DNA of 64,000 nt from an uncultured Pseudomonadota bacterium (GTDB taxonomy: Bacteria > Myxococcota_A > UBA796 > SXON01). Under the pieces are notes generated by a model. The model was not told the DNA's origin and ran no database searches. It saw nothing but the letters and a program-made list of their open reading frames with translations. A program made the translations under genes and the position numbers. Shown in pieces: positions 33,680-42,453 of the stretch; positions within the stretch are counted from its first letter, which is position 1, and the number at the start of each line of letters is the position of its first letter. The DNA lies in the NCBI GenBank assembly GCA_903875225.1, contig CAIQVJ010000061.1, forward strand, positions 1-64,000. Reading direction: 5' to 3'.

Positions 33680-35076
33680 GCGATGACGGCGGAGGGTCGG
33701 GCGCCCTCGTTCTGTGCGAATGGGAGCAACGCGGCCCGGATCACCCGCTGCTCGCGGGTCGGCGACTGGGTGGCACCCAGGCCAGTCGAGCGGAAGTCCG
33801 GGCGTTTGTCGATGAGCTGGGGCGGAGCGGTCGGCTCAATGTGGCGGAGCTCGCTGACGGGCTCTCGGTGGAGGCCACGTCGTTCGTCGGGAGCGTCCGG
33901 CTCGGGACACTCCAGGTCGTGATTCGTCCCAAGATTCAAGGGGCCCCGTTCCTGCAGCTGCTCAGGTACGCCTATGGGCTCCGTGAGCTCGATCTCCACC
34001 CGGATGTGCCCCTGGATGCCGGGACCGACGGCTTTCAGGACGTGCTCGGGCATCAGCTCGCCGAGGAGGCGCAGGAACTGCTCTCCCGTGGCCTCCATCG
34101 CAAGTACCTGCCCGAGGCAGCCTGGCTCTCCAGCCCGCGCGGGCGCATCGACCTCGGACGCTACCTTCGGGAGGCCGGGCCGATGCGGGCTGCGTTGCCG
34201 TGCACTCATCATCCTCGGGTCGAGGACCACCTGGTGAACCGGGCACTGCTCTCGGGCCTGACCTTGGCCGCTCGCCTCGTCGTCGACCGGGTGCTGCGTC
34301 GACGTTTGGCATCCCTGGCCGCGCAGCTCACACCAACCGTTCGCCCGGTGGCCCTCGACGCGAGCGTCTGGCCCGCGCTCGACCGCGCCGGCAACCGTAT
34401 GACGGCCAGCTATCGGCCCGCCCTCAGGTTGATCCGACTGCTCCACCAGGGCCACGGCGTCACACTCGGAGATGGGACACAGGTGCCGCTTCCCGGGTTC
34501 CTGTTCGACATGAACCGGTTCTTCCAGGCGCTCCTGTCGCGGTTCCTCTCCGAGCATCTCGACGGCGTGAGCCTGCGGGACGAGCTCCCGCTGGATGGGC
34601 TCATGCGGTACGTCCCCGGGCTCAACCCCCGGGGGAGGCACAGCCCCACGCCGCGTCCGGACTTCGCGTTGATCGACGCTGGTCAAGTCATCGCTCTCCT
34701 GGACGCGAAGTACCGCGATCTCTGGGAGAAGCCGCTCCCGCGGGAGATGCTCTACCAGCTCGCGATCTACGCGCTGAGTCAGGGAAAGGGCGGCTCGGCG
34801 GTGATCCTCTACCCCGCGCTCGGACCGCTTCCGACGGAGGCGGCGATCGAGTTGCGTGAGCTCAGCGCGGGCTCCGGACGCGCAAGAGTGCTGCTGCGCC
34901 CAGTTGACCTTCTTCAGCTGGCGGTCGTACTCAAGTCTGCTGACGGACGGCAAACCGACTCGACGCGGGCGTTGGCGCGTGCCGTGGCTCTGGGCGCGGC
35001 ACCGCCCAAAAACCTCACGCGGGCTGCGGAGGCGATGGTCCGCCCGCGGGCTATCGAAGTGCCGTTGATCAGGTAG
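33676..35076 (+). CDS. mcrC: McrC-like PD-(D/E)xK nuclease subunit
   Basis: A 466-aa protein. The N-terminal part (LNVAELADG, VRLGTLQVVIRPKI) is the McrC beta-rich domain that contacts McrB. The nuclease core is seen in RPDFALIDAG followed by VIALLDAKYRDLW, the D...DxK of the PD-(D/E)xK fold, with a helical region FDMNRFFQALLSRFL before it. GTG at 33676 overlaps the McrB stop (GTGA) and follows GGAG. McrC cuts DNA when two McrB rings translocate between modified sites. Only McrBC is present here, with no further defence genes in the window. Confidence 0.9.
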   Translation: MSDDGGGSGALVLCEWEQRGPDHPLLAGRRLGGTQASRAEVRAFVDELGRSGRLNVAELADGLSVEATSFVGSVRLGTLQVVIRPKIQGAPFLQLLRYAYGLRELDLHPDVPLDAGTDGFQDVLGHQLAEEAQELLSRGLHRKYLPEAAWLSSPRGRIDLGRYLREAGPMRAALPCTHHPRVEDHLVNRALLSGLTLAARLVVDRVLRRRLASLAAQLTPTVRPVALDASVWPALDRAGNRMTASYRPALRLIRLLHQGHGVTLGDGTQVPLPGFLFDMNRFFQALLSRFLSEHLDGVSLRDELPLDGLMRYVPGLNPRGRHSPTPRPDFALIDAGQVIALLDAKYRDLWEKPLPREMLYQLAIYALSQGKGGSAVILYPALGPLPTEAAIELRELSAGSGRARVLLRPVDLLQLAVVLKSADGRQTDSTRALARAVALGAAPPKNLTRAAEAMVRPRAIEVPLIR

Positions 35077-35101
35077 AACCTACAAATACTGGACGGTTGC
35101 C

Positions 35102-35509
35102 TCAGCCACAGTCCAGATCCGTCCACTCGCCGATCGTGAGCGTGATCTCCTGAGGGATCACGTGGCAGCCGGCTTCGTCCATCGGCACGTCGACCGTGGC
35201 GCTGCCGGCGCCGTCGTTGCACAAATCCGTGGAGGTCGCGTGGATCTCGATCTTCCCGGAGACCTCCCAGCCGACGATCCAGTCGGAACACCCGACGCCT
35301 CCGGTGTCGGACGTGGCGCACTCGGTGTCCACGCGATTTCCGGCCTCGTCGGTGGCGCTGATCTCGCCGACGATTGGGGTCACGCCGTCTTCGCCCACCA
35401 GATGGACCAGGACGGACGATGCCGCCATGTCGGTGCACGCGCCCTGCTTTTCGCCAGCGTCGCAAGCCACGAGTACAAGGAAGGGGAGGAGAGACAAGGA
35501 GCGGGTCAT
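35102..35509 (-). CDS. Small cysteine-containing lipoprotein
   Basis: A 135-aa protein. The signal MTRSLSLLPFLVLVACDAG carries a lipobox (Cys16). The mature part has six more cysteines (for example GACTDM, ECATSDT, VGCSDW, DLCND, AGCHV) and a beta-sandwich-like pattern LVHLVGEDGVTPIVGEISATD resembling carboxypeptidase-regulatory or Ig-like domains. ATG at 35507-35509 is chosen because the longer frame crosses a repeat element. Convergent with mcrC and separated from it by 25 bases. Surface or periplasmic role presumed. Confidence 0.75.
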   Translation of the reverse strand: MTRSLSLLPFLVLVACDAGEKQGACTDMAASSVLVHLVGEDGVTPIVGEISATDEAGNRVDTECATSDTGGVGCSDWIVGWEVSGKIEIHATSTDLCNDGAGSATVDVPMDEAGCHVIPQEITLTIGEWTDLDCG

Positions 35510-35842
35510 GGGGCCTCGGGGGTTGCGAAGGAGGAAAGCACGGGCCATGCCAGTCAGGCGGCATGCGGTTCGTAGGGCGTGCCACACGCCCTGGCGGGAT
35601 CGAAATGTCGCGCCGCGCCCGTGCGTGTCTGGGACAGGGGGACGTCGCCGGCGGCCCAATGTCGAACCCGCTGTCCTCTGTCCCCACTCCGGCTCCCAGC
35701 GCGAGGCACCGGCGGCGGTCGTGGACCGTCCTTGCACGCACAGCTCCGCCTTGGGAACCTGGGCATTCCAGGCTGGACCAAACGGTAGAATGTCGTCGGC
35801 CGGGACAGTATCGAGGTCGGCAGTGCCTGGGCGGCGCAGCGC
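35510..35842. other. Intergenic region with dispersed repeat copy
   Basis: No gene is supported here. The stretch holds copy A of the dispersed repeat (35731-35805, minus). Open frames crossing it are not consistent with the neighbours' codon use. Confidence 0.5.
35731..35805 (-). repeat. Dispersed repeat, copy A
   Basis: About 75 bp. On the minus strand it begins TCCCGGCCGACGAC and runs through ATTCTACCG, GGTCCAGCCTGGAATGCCCA and ends GTGCGTGCAAG. It aligns over its length with copies at 59838-59910 and 60959-61035, with one base deleted near the middle. It lies upstream of a lipoprotein gene. Confidence 0.65.
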
Positions 35843-38800
35843 TCAACAGCCGCTCCCCGGCCAGACGTCCGGGTCGGCATCGTCACAATCGTAACCGCTG
35901 GACGTGGCCGCGTCGTAGACGCCGGGCAACCACCAGATCGCCCAGCCGTCGCGGTCGGCGTCGAACTGCCCGGCGCCGGGCCCGCCATGGACGCCGATGT
36001 CGGAGGTCGAGCCATCGGGGTCCAGCACCGCGGTGTCCCCTGCGTCGATCAGCGTGGACGAAGGGTCGAGGTGGAAGTTCGTGTCGAGGAACATCGGGTC
36101 CACCGAGAGGTTGCCGTCGGTCCCCGCCTCCGCGAACGTGGTGGACGTCCGGCCCCACACGACTGAGTTCTGGATGGAATCGGCGGCGACGGAGGCCGTG
36201 TCTCCCAGGAGCACCGAGCTCACGACGTCCAGGGTCGCGGCGCTGACATCGAGGCCGGAATCCAGCGGGTAGAGCCCATAGTAGGGTTCATTGTCGGCGA
36301 ACACCGAGTTGGTGACCGTGACCGAGCCCCCTGTCGCGTAGAGGCCGGGGTTGAGCGCGTGAACCGGGTAGGTGGCGTCCTCCTCATAATAACAATAGCA
36401 GCTCTGTGTCGTGTTCGAGGCCACGACGGTGTTGGTGAGTTGGAGCACGGAGTCGGCGGCATACACCCCGCCGCCCTTCTGATAGTCGACCGCGTTGCCG
36501 CTGATCCAGACGCTCGAGAGCTCCACGGTGGAGTCGACGGCGTAGAGGCCACCGCCGTAGCTGCCCGCCAGATTCCCCGACACGACCACGCTCGACACCG
36601 CGAGGTCGGTGTTGCTGGCGTAGATGCCCCCGCCCGAGCCGTACTCGTCGACCCCGAACGAGCCGCCATACCAGACGTTCGAGTTCGACGAGATCCTCGA
36701 GTGCGTGATGGCCACGGTCGAGTCCACGAGGGAGAACCCACCGCCGGACGATTCCAGGCCGTTCTCGTTGCGGGTCACCTCCACATCCGAAAACGTCACC
36801 CAACTCCCGTCCACCCTCACTGCCGGCCCGTTCACCGCGCCGGTGACCGTGAACCCCTGTACCGTCGAGGTCTCGCCCAACAGGATGCTCAGGACCGGCG
36901 CGCCGCCGTCCCCGTCGAGTACGGTCTGGTCGGCCCCGCCGAGGCCGACGAGGTCGATGTCCGCGCCGTCCAGGGACACCTGCCCGGCGTAGGTCCCTGG
37001 GTACACGCAGACAACGTCCCCGGCGCCCGCGGCCCACACGCCCCGCTGCACGGTCGGCTCGTCCGCGGGCACCAGCACGTCGCAGACCACACACGTCTCG
37101 TCCACCTCGCCGTCACAATCGTCGTCCAGGCCGTTGCAGATCTCGAAGTTGCCCGGCGAGCGTGTCCACACGGTGTCGTCGCAGTCGGCGTCGGCCACGC
37201 TGCCGTCGCCGTCTTCGTCGCGCTCGTCCGACGGGATCACGCCGTCGCAGTTGGTGTCGAAGCCATCGAAGATCTCGACGGCGCCGGTGTGAACAGCGGC
37301 CTCGCCGTCCTCGCAGTCCTCACAGCCCAGGTAGCCATCCCCGTCCGCGTCCACCTCTGCCGTGCCGTCGCAGTCGCTGTCCACTCCGTCGCACGCGTCG
37401 ATCGCGCCGGGATGAATCGCCGGGTCTGCGTCGTCACAATCGACCGAGCTCACATACCCGTCGCCGTCGGCATCGGGAAACGTGTACGTGCAGCCCGACA
37501 TCCCCGTCAGCGTGGCGTCGCCGTCGTCGCAGTCCCAGCCGACCGACGTCGCCGCATCGAAGGGGCCCGGCCTCCACCAGACGTCGGCCCCATCCCAGTC
37601 GGCGTCCCTGTGCCCCGCGTCGGGCCCGCCAAAGACACCGATGTCGGACGCCGATCCGTCGGGGTCGACGATCGTGCTGTCACCGGCATCGACGAGCGGG
37701 GAATCGGCTTCGAGGTGATAGTCGCCGTCCAGGAACTGCGGGTCCACCTGCAGGTTGTCTCCGCTACCGAGCGGATTGGCGATCATCGCGAATTCCGTGC
37801 CTGAATGGCTCCAAACGTCGGAACTCCGGAAGGTAGCCGTACCGCCGTCCGCCCAAATGACGGATCCCGACAGCGCGGAGTTGCGTGACACGACGCTGTT
37901 GGTCACCACGATGGAGGAGTCGCTGAGGTAGAAGGCCCCGCCCTTGCCGCCATCCGAGACGTTCCCATCCACCACGCCGTTCGTGAACGTGAGCGAGGAG
38001 GAGTAGAGGCAGAACCCCGCTCCGTCCCCCACGGAGGTCTCGCCCCAACCGTAATAGTCCGTGACAAACTCGTCCTGGTGCGCCGTGTTGCCCGCAACTG
38101 TCGAGTTGAGGAACGTCAGCGTCGAGTTCGATGCGTAGACCCCCGCGCCCCCGTAGTGGTTGTCCGTGCTGTTGCCCTCGATGCGCACGTTCACGAACGT
38201 GGGCGTCGAGTCGGTGACGTACACGCCAGCGCCTTCGTTTCCCGCCTGGTTTCCCGAGATCACCACGTCGTCGAAGAGCGGGTTGGCCCCGCTGGCGACC
38301 TCCACCCCTCCGCCGTACCCGTTGTAGACTCCGAAGCCAAACGCCATGTTCGCATTGTCCTGGATGCGCGAGTGCCGGATGGTCGGCGCCCCCCCCCAGA
38401 TCCCCAGGCCGCCGACGCCCAAATGGACGTTCACGTTGTCCGCGACGATCAGGTCCTGCAGCGTCGCCTCCGAGTCGCTCACGACGAGCGCGCCCATGTA
38501 CGTCCAGGTGCATGCCTCGACCGTGAACCCATCCATGACCAGGGCGCTCGTGCCACCGGACACGTCCACTTCTCCGGCACCGAGAAAGGTGGACTCCGCG
38601 CCCCCCATCCCGACGACGCTGATGTCCTCGGGCCCGATGGTGAGGTTCCCGTAGTACGTCCCGGGCGAGACGCACACGACGTCCCCGGCCGCAGCGGCGT
38701 CGACCGCATCCTGCAGATCGGCCACGTCCGTCGCCACAGTGACGGTGCAGGTGTAGCAGGACTCGTCCACCTCGCCGTCACAGTCGTTGTCGGCGCCGTC

Positions 38801-39541
38801 GCAGGCCTCGAGACGCCCGGGACGCACGTCCGAGCGGGTGTCGTCGCAGTCGTCAAAGCAGCCCAGGTGCCCGTCGCCGTCCAGGTCAGCGTCGCCGATC
38901 CCGAGCACCCCATCGCAGTCGTCGTCGAGGCCGTCACAGATCTCGGCAGCGCCGGGGTGGATCCCCGAGGCCCGATCGTCGCAGTCCGCGCAGCCTGGGT
39001 ATCCGTCCCCATCGACGTCGTCCTCCGGCTGCGAGCAGTCGTGCGTCACCCCGTCGCACACCGTGTCTTCCGCGCCGGGGTACACGGTGGGGTCTCCATC
39101 GTCGCAATCGTCATCGTTGTCGACCTTTCCGGCGGGTTGGGCGCAGGCTGACTCCCGCCCCGTCGCTCCGTATCCGTCCCCATCCTCGTCTGCATACCAG
39201 TCCTGGGTTTCGAGATCCTCGTCGACTGCTCCATCGCAATCCTGATCGACCCCGTCGCACACCTCTGCGGCGTCGGGGTGGATGCCGGGATCGGCGTCAT
39301 CACAATCCGTCCCAGCCTCCGCATACCCGTCGGGACGTTCACACGCGACCAACTCGCCGGTGCCGCCGTACCCATCGCCGTCAGCATCGACGAACCAGGG
39401 CTGGGACGCGCAGCCGTCCTCTCCGCCCACCTGGCCCGAGGTGTCGTGGGACTTTCCGGCGCACGCCGCGAGTGACAACAGGAACAGAATGGGGAACTCC
39501 ACGAAAAGACAAAGATACCGCGCCACACGCACCCTGCCCAC
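35843..39541 (-). CDS. MopE/beta-helix surface lipoprotein with internal duplication
   Basis: A 1232-aa secreted protein. The N-terminus ends in a lipobox (LLSLAAC, Cys27). Residues about 40-270 are MopE-type repeats such as DADGDGYGG, DCDDADPGIHPDAAEVCDG and DQDCDGAVDED, each likely a calcium-binding loop with paired cysteines. About 270-620 forms a right-handed beta-helix (polymorphic-outer-membrane/pectate-lyase-like) opening with AAAAGDVVCVSPGTYYG. The same order then repeats: MopE repeats (about 650-810) and a second beta-helix (about 820-1180), ending with one more DCDDADP. Start is GTG at 39541 or one of two close GTGs. Probably a surface adhesin or structural lipoprotein. Confidence 0.88.
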   Translation of the reverse strand: MGRVRVARYLCLFVEFPILFLLSLAACAGKSHDTSGQVGGEDGCASQPWFVDADGDGYGGTGELVACERPDGYAEAGTDCDDADPGIHPDAAEVCDGVDQDCDGAVDEDLETQDWYADEDGDGYGATGRESACAQPAGKVDNDDDCDDGDPTVYPGAEDTVCDGVTHDCSQPEDDVDGDGYPGCADCDDRASGIHPGAAEICDGLDDDCDGVLGIGDADLDGDGHLGCFDDCDDTRSDVRPGRLEACDGADNDCDGEVDESCYTCTVTVATDVADLQDAVDAAAAGDVVCVSPGTYYGNLTIGPEDISVVGMGGAESTFLGAGEVDVSGGTSALVMDGFTVEACTWTYMGALVVSDSEATLQDLIVADNVNVHLGVGGLGIWGGAPTIRHSRIQDNANMAFGFGVYNGYGGGVEVASGANPLFDDVVISGNQAGNEGAGVYVTDSTPTFVNVRIEGNSTDNHYGGAGVYASNSTLTFLNSTVAGNTAHQDEFVTDYYGWGETSVGDGAGFCLYSSSLTFTNGVVDGNVSDGGKGGAFYLSDSSIVVTNSVVSRNSALSGSVIWADGGTATFRSSDVWSHSGTEFAMIANPLGSGDNLQVDPQFLDGDYHLEADSPLVDAGDSTIVDPDGSASDIGVFGGPDAGHRDADWDGADVWWRPGPFDAATSVGWDCDDGDATLTGMSGCTYTFPDADGDGYVSSVDCDDADPAIHPGAIDACDGVDSDCDGTAEVDADGDGYLGCEDCEDGEAAVHTGAVEIFDGFDTNCDGVIPSDERDEDGDGSVADADCDDTVWTRSPGNFEICNGLDDDCDGEVDETCVVCDVLVPADEPTVQRGVWAAGAGDVVCVYPGTYAGQVSLDGADIDLVGLGGADQTVLDGDGGAPVLSILLGETSTVQGFTVTGAVNGPAVRVDGSWVTFSDVEVTRNENGLESSGGGFSLVDSTVAITHSRISSNSNVWYGGSFGVDEYGSGGGIYASNTDLAVSSVVVSGNLAGSYGGGLYAVDSTVELSSVWISGNAVDYQKGGGVYAADSVLQLTNTVVASNTTQSCYCYYEEDATYPVHALNPGLYATGGSVTVTNSVFADNEPYYGLYPLDSGLDVSAATLDVVSSVLLGDTASVAADSIQNSVVWGRTSTTFAEAGTDGNLSVDPMFLDTNFHLDPSSTLIDAGDTAVLDPDGSTSDIGVHGGPGAGQFDADRDGWAIWWLPGVYDAATSSGYDCDDADPDVWPGSGC

Positions 39542-39640
39542 GGCGCGGTCGCGGCCCCCACCCCGGCGTCGATCACCGTCTCGCCGATGACCACAACGGT
39601 GCCGTGCCCCGCGAGCATGCGCGCCACGAGCCGGGCCCCG

Positions 39641-42358
39641 TCAAGGACCCCCGGCGATCCCGGTCACCGTGAGGTCCGGATCCCCGCCCGGGATCCGATC
39701 CCATGCAAGCTGCCACATGTAGCGATACTCGGGACGCAGGAGCCGCGATTGGTAGGTGAGTGCACGCTGGACGTTGTAGTGCCAATAGTCCACCTGCCCG
39801 AACGCGCCGTGGTTCCAGGTGACCAACACCACGGAGTCGTCGTCGAAGGGCAAGGCACCCACGTTGGCGCGCCACTCGGGCGTGATGTTCCCGCCCCACG
39901 AAGTTGGTGCGTTGGAGGTGTAGAAGATCCGGATCGGCACTCCCAGACGGGTTGCCGCGGCGCCGATGGCCAGCATGCTCCTGCGCGCCAGCATGTCCCC
40001 CGGAAGGATCACGATGCGGCCTTGCTGGTAGAGGGTGCGCACGTAGCCATACTGATCCTCGTGCGCGAGCCAACCGAACCGGGGATCGTCCACGGGCGCT
40101 GCCAACTGGCGGGTGTAGATCGCGAGGAGGCGCGCCTGGTAGCCCAGGAAAAGCCTCTGGTAGCTGGACATCTGCGGATCGGAGGACCACTGGCGTTTGA
40201 TCAGTTCCAGACTCTGGTCCACCGACCCCGGCGAGAAGCGGTCGACGAAGGCGGCGGGGGAGTCGGAGGCGAGGATCAGGGCCTCGAGCACGCGGTGCAG
40301 GCGCACCACGTTGGGCTCGTAGTCGAAGAGGAACGCCCAGCGGGAGCGCGCGAGCGCGATGAGATCGTAGTTCTGCGCGGCGCCGACACCCGCGTAGGCG
40401 CCGCCGATGTTGAGAATCCACGGCAGGAAGGTGGTCAGCCGCTTCTCGTTGGTGTCGATGTAGGAGACGGGGTCCCTGCAGTCGAGGTCGGATCGCCCCC
40501 CCACGCCGGAGGCGAAGTTCCAGGTGACCACCTTCTCCTCGCCACACACCGGCTTGTCGTCGATGTTGTCGAATTCGAGCCCCGTGACCGCCTGCAGCTC
40601 CGCTGGGGTCGGCGCGGCGGGCAGGCCGAGCTCGGGCCAGGGTCGGGCGATCTGTGCAGCGGGCAGGCGCGTCCGCACCGGGGATCGCGATTCGCTGCCC
40701 CGCGCGAGGTAGGGCGGCGGGTCCTGCCCCTCCGCGCCGGGGATCACGCAGCGCAGGACAGCGCCGGTGCGGCTGCCGGGTGAAAGCGCCGTGCGCTCCG
40801 AGATCGCCGCGCCCCCGCCCCGCCGGACCCTCAACACAGCGCTGTCGCAGGGCTCGGAGCCGGCACAGGGGCCGAGCGGGTCGGTGCTGTCCCGCGCAGT
40901 CTGGCCCACCGGCGCCATCCAGGTCCGCGTCCACTGGGCACGATCGGCCACCGCGGGGTCCGTCCTCGCCATCTTCTCCCACTGCCACTCCGTGGGGAGC
41001 TGCTTGCCAGACCAGGTGCAGAACCGGTCGGCCGCCTCCCAGCCGAGGTTCGTGACCGCCCCGTCGGCCGCAGATGGAGAGGGCGGGCAGAAGCCGGCGT
41101 CTGCGCAGGCCTGGTACTCCACCGCGCCGACGGGCCCCCGATCGGCGTAGAAGGTCGAGAGTCGCAGCATCCGCCCAGGGTTGTCCGCGGCCCCCGGCGC
41201 GCCGACCGGGGTCGGTCCGCCCGCCACACAGCGCATGCCCTCGGGCGCTGGCGCGCACGGGCTGTCGGACAGGTCCAGCACCACCGGGATCTTCCGAGCG
41301 CCGAGCGCCGACACCCAGGCCAGCAGGTCGGCCACGCGCAGATCCGCTGCCACCGAGAGCCGGACCGGCTGCCCCTCGGCGAGCCCGGCGCGCTCGGGCG
41401 AGCTCTCGGCCGCCCTGCACATCGTCACGCCCTCGGGAGCGCACCCCGCCACGGGCGGAACGTGCAGGCCCCCGCGCCACACGTCCAGCCCCTCCGCCGT
41501 CACAGCCAACTGCGGCTCGGTGCCCGGGCCGCTCGGCACTGCCAGCTCCACCGCGCCCACGCCCTGCTCCCCCGCCGCGTCGGTCACGATCCCGAGCACG
41601 CGCGCGGATGCACCAGGGGATGTGAGGGTCGCGACCAGCCGCACCAGGTCCTGCGCGGGGGCCGCCGCGTCCGCTGCGATCACTGCGGCAGCGTCGGACG
41701 CGTCCGTCCCGCGCCATGCTGCGACGGCCCAGCCGCCCGGCCCGGCCCCGAGCGGTTGGGCATCCGCCACGCCCCTCACCGCGCCCTCCTTCGACAACAC
41801 CGCTGTTGCCGCAGCCGCCTCGGTGCCGGCAGCGATGGCGGGCAGGGCCACGGTCTCGCCCTGCGGCCAGGGCGGCGGGCCGCGAAGCGCCTCCGCGACG
41901 GCCTCCGCGCTGTCGGGCCCCGCACCCGCCGACAGCAGCCATCCCCGGGTGACGAGCGCCAGCACCGGGTTGCCGCGCGCGACCACCAGCTCGTCCGCGC
42001 TGCCGAACCCGGCCGGGAGCGCACAGGCGCCCGCCAGCTTCCGGAGCGCCGCGCCACGCGCCCCCGCGCCCACCTCGGCGGCCGGCAGCGACCCGCACGA
42101 GGCTGCCCACGCGGCCTGAAGATCTCCCGGAACCGCGAGGTGCGACCGGCCCGCGCCCTCCTCCTGCCACCATGCGACGAGGGCGGGGGGCGCGTCCTGG
42201 GCGCAAGCTCCCGCCAGCAGGCTGGCCGCGGAGGGACCGGAGCCGGCGGCGACAGCACCCCAGTCGATCTCGGGCAGACAGTCCGCCGCGGAGCGGCAGG
42301 CGGGGAGGGAGACCGCCATGGCGGAGAGCACGGGGAGGGCGAGCAGCGAGCGCAGCAT
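39641..42358 (-). CDS. Large lipoprotein with FGE-like middle and unassigned C-terminal domain
   Basis: A 905-aa protein. Lipobox LPACRS (Cys21). Residues about 30-400 are Ala-rich and without clear family. Around 405-560 the sequence follows formylglycine-generating-enzyme (SUMF1) domains: VGAVEYQACADAGFC, TNLGWEAADRFCTWSGKQLP, TEWQWEKMAR. The C-terminal about 330 residues form a separate domain with FASGVGGRSDL, SRWAFLFDYEPN, VPIRIFYTSNAPTSW and VLVTWNHGAFG that may be a methyltransferase-like (LIC_10091-type) fold. That assignment is tentative. ATG at 42358. A copy of its last 25 codons survives at 51237-51314. Confidence 0.72.
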   Translation of the reverse strand: MLRSLLALPVLSAMAVSLPACRSAADCLPEIDWGAVAAGSGPSAASLLAGACAQDAPPALVAWWQEEGAGRSHLAVPGDLQAAWAASCGSLPAAEVGAGARGAALRKLAGACALPAGFGSADELVVARGNPVLALVTRGWLLSAGAGPDSAEAVAEALRGPPPWPQGETVALPAIAAGTEAAAATAVLSKEGAVRGVADAQPLGAGPGGWAVAAWRGTDASDAAAVIAADAAAPAQDLVRLVATLTSPGASARVLGIVTDAAGEQGVGAVELAVPSGPGTEPQLAVTAEGLDVWRGGLHVPPVAGCAPEGVTMCRAAESSPERAGLAEGQPVRLSVAADLRVADLLAWVSALGARKIPVVLDLSDSPCAPAPEGMRCVAGGPTPVGAPGAADNPGRMLRLSTFYADRGPVGAVEYQACADAGFCPPSPSAADGAVTNLGWEAADRFCTWSGKQLPTEWQWEKMARTDPAVADRAQWTRTWMAPVGQTARDSTDPLGPCAGSEPCDSAVLRVRRGGGAAISERTALSPGSRTGAVLRCVIPGAEGQDPPPYLARGSESRSPVRTRLPAAQIARPWPELGLPAAPTPAELQAVTGLEFDNIDDKPVCGEEKVVTWNFASGVGGRSDLDCRDPVSYIDTNEKRLTTFLPWILNIGGAYAGVGAAQNYDLIALARSRWAFLFDYEPNVVRLHRVLEALILASDSPAAFVDRFSPGSVDQSLELIKRQWSSDPQMSSYQRLFLGYQARLLAIYTRQLAAPVDDPRFGWLAHEDQYGYVRTLYQQGRIVILPGDMLARRSMLAIGAAATRLGVPIRIFYTSNAPTSWGGNITPEWRANVGALPFDDDSVVLVTWNHGAFGQVDYWHYNVQRALTYQSRLLRPEYRYMWQLAWDRIPGGDPDLTVTGIAGGP

Positions 42359-42453
42359 GTGGACGAGTTCTCGGCGGCATCGTATCTCTACTTCGTGCGC
42401 CCGCCCCAGCCCCCCTTCCCCACGCCCGGCACACCCCGCGCGGGGCGGCTCCC

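Noticed and set aside
36359-39151. Long plus-strand frames across the MopE/beta-helix gene
   Set aside because: They are antisense to regular MopE repeats; repeats on the coding strand create open frames on the other.
39573-42434. 953-codon minus-strand frame over the FGE-like lipoprotein
   Set aside because: Same strand but other frame; Arg/Gly/Ala-rich with no domain, while the accepted frame carries a lipobox and FGE motifs.
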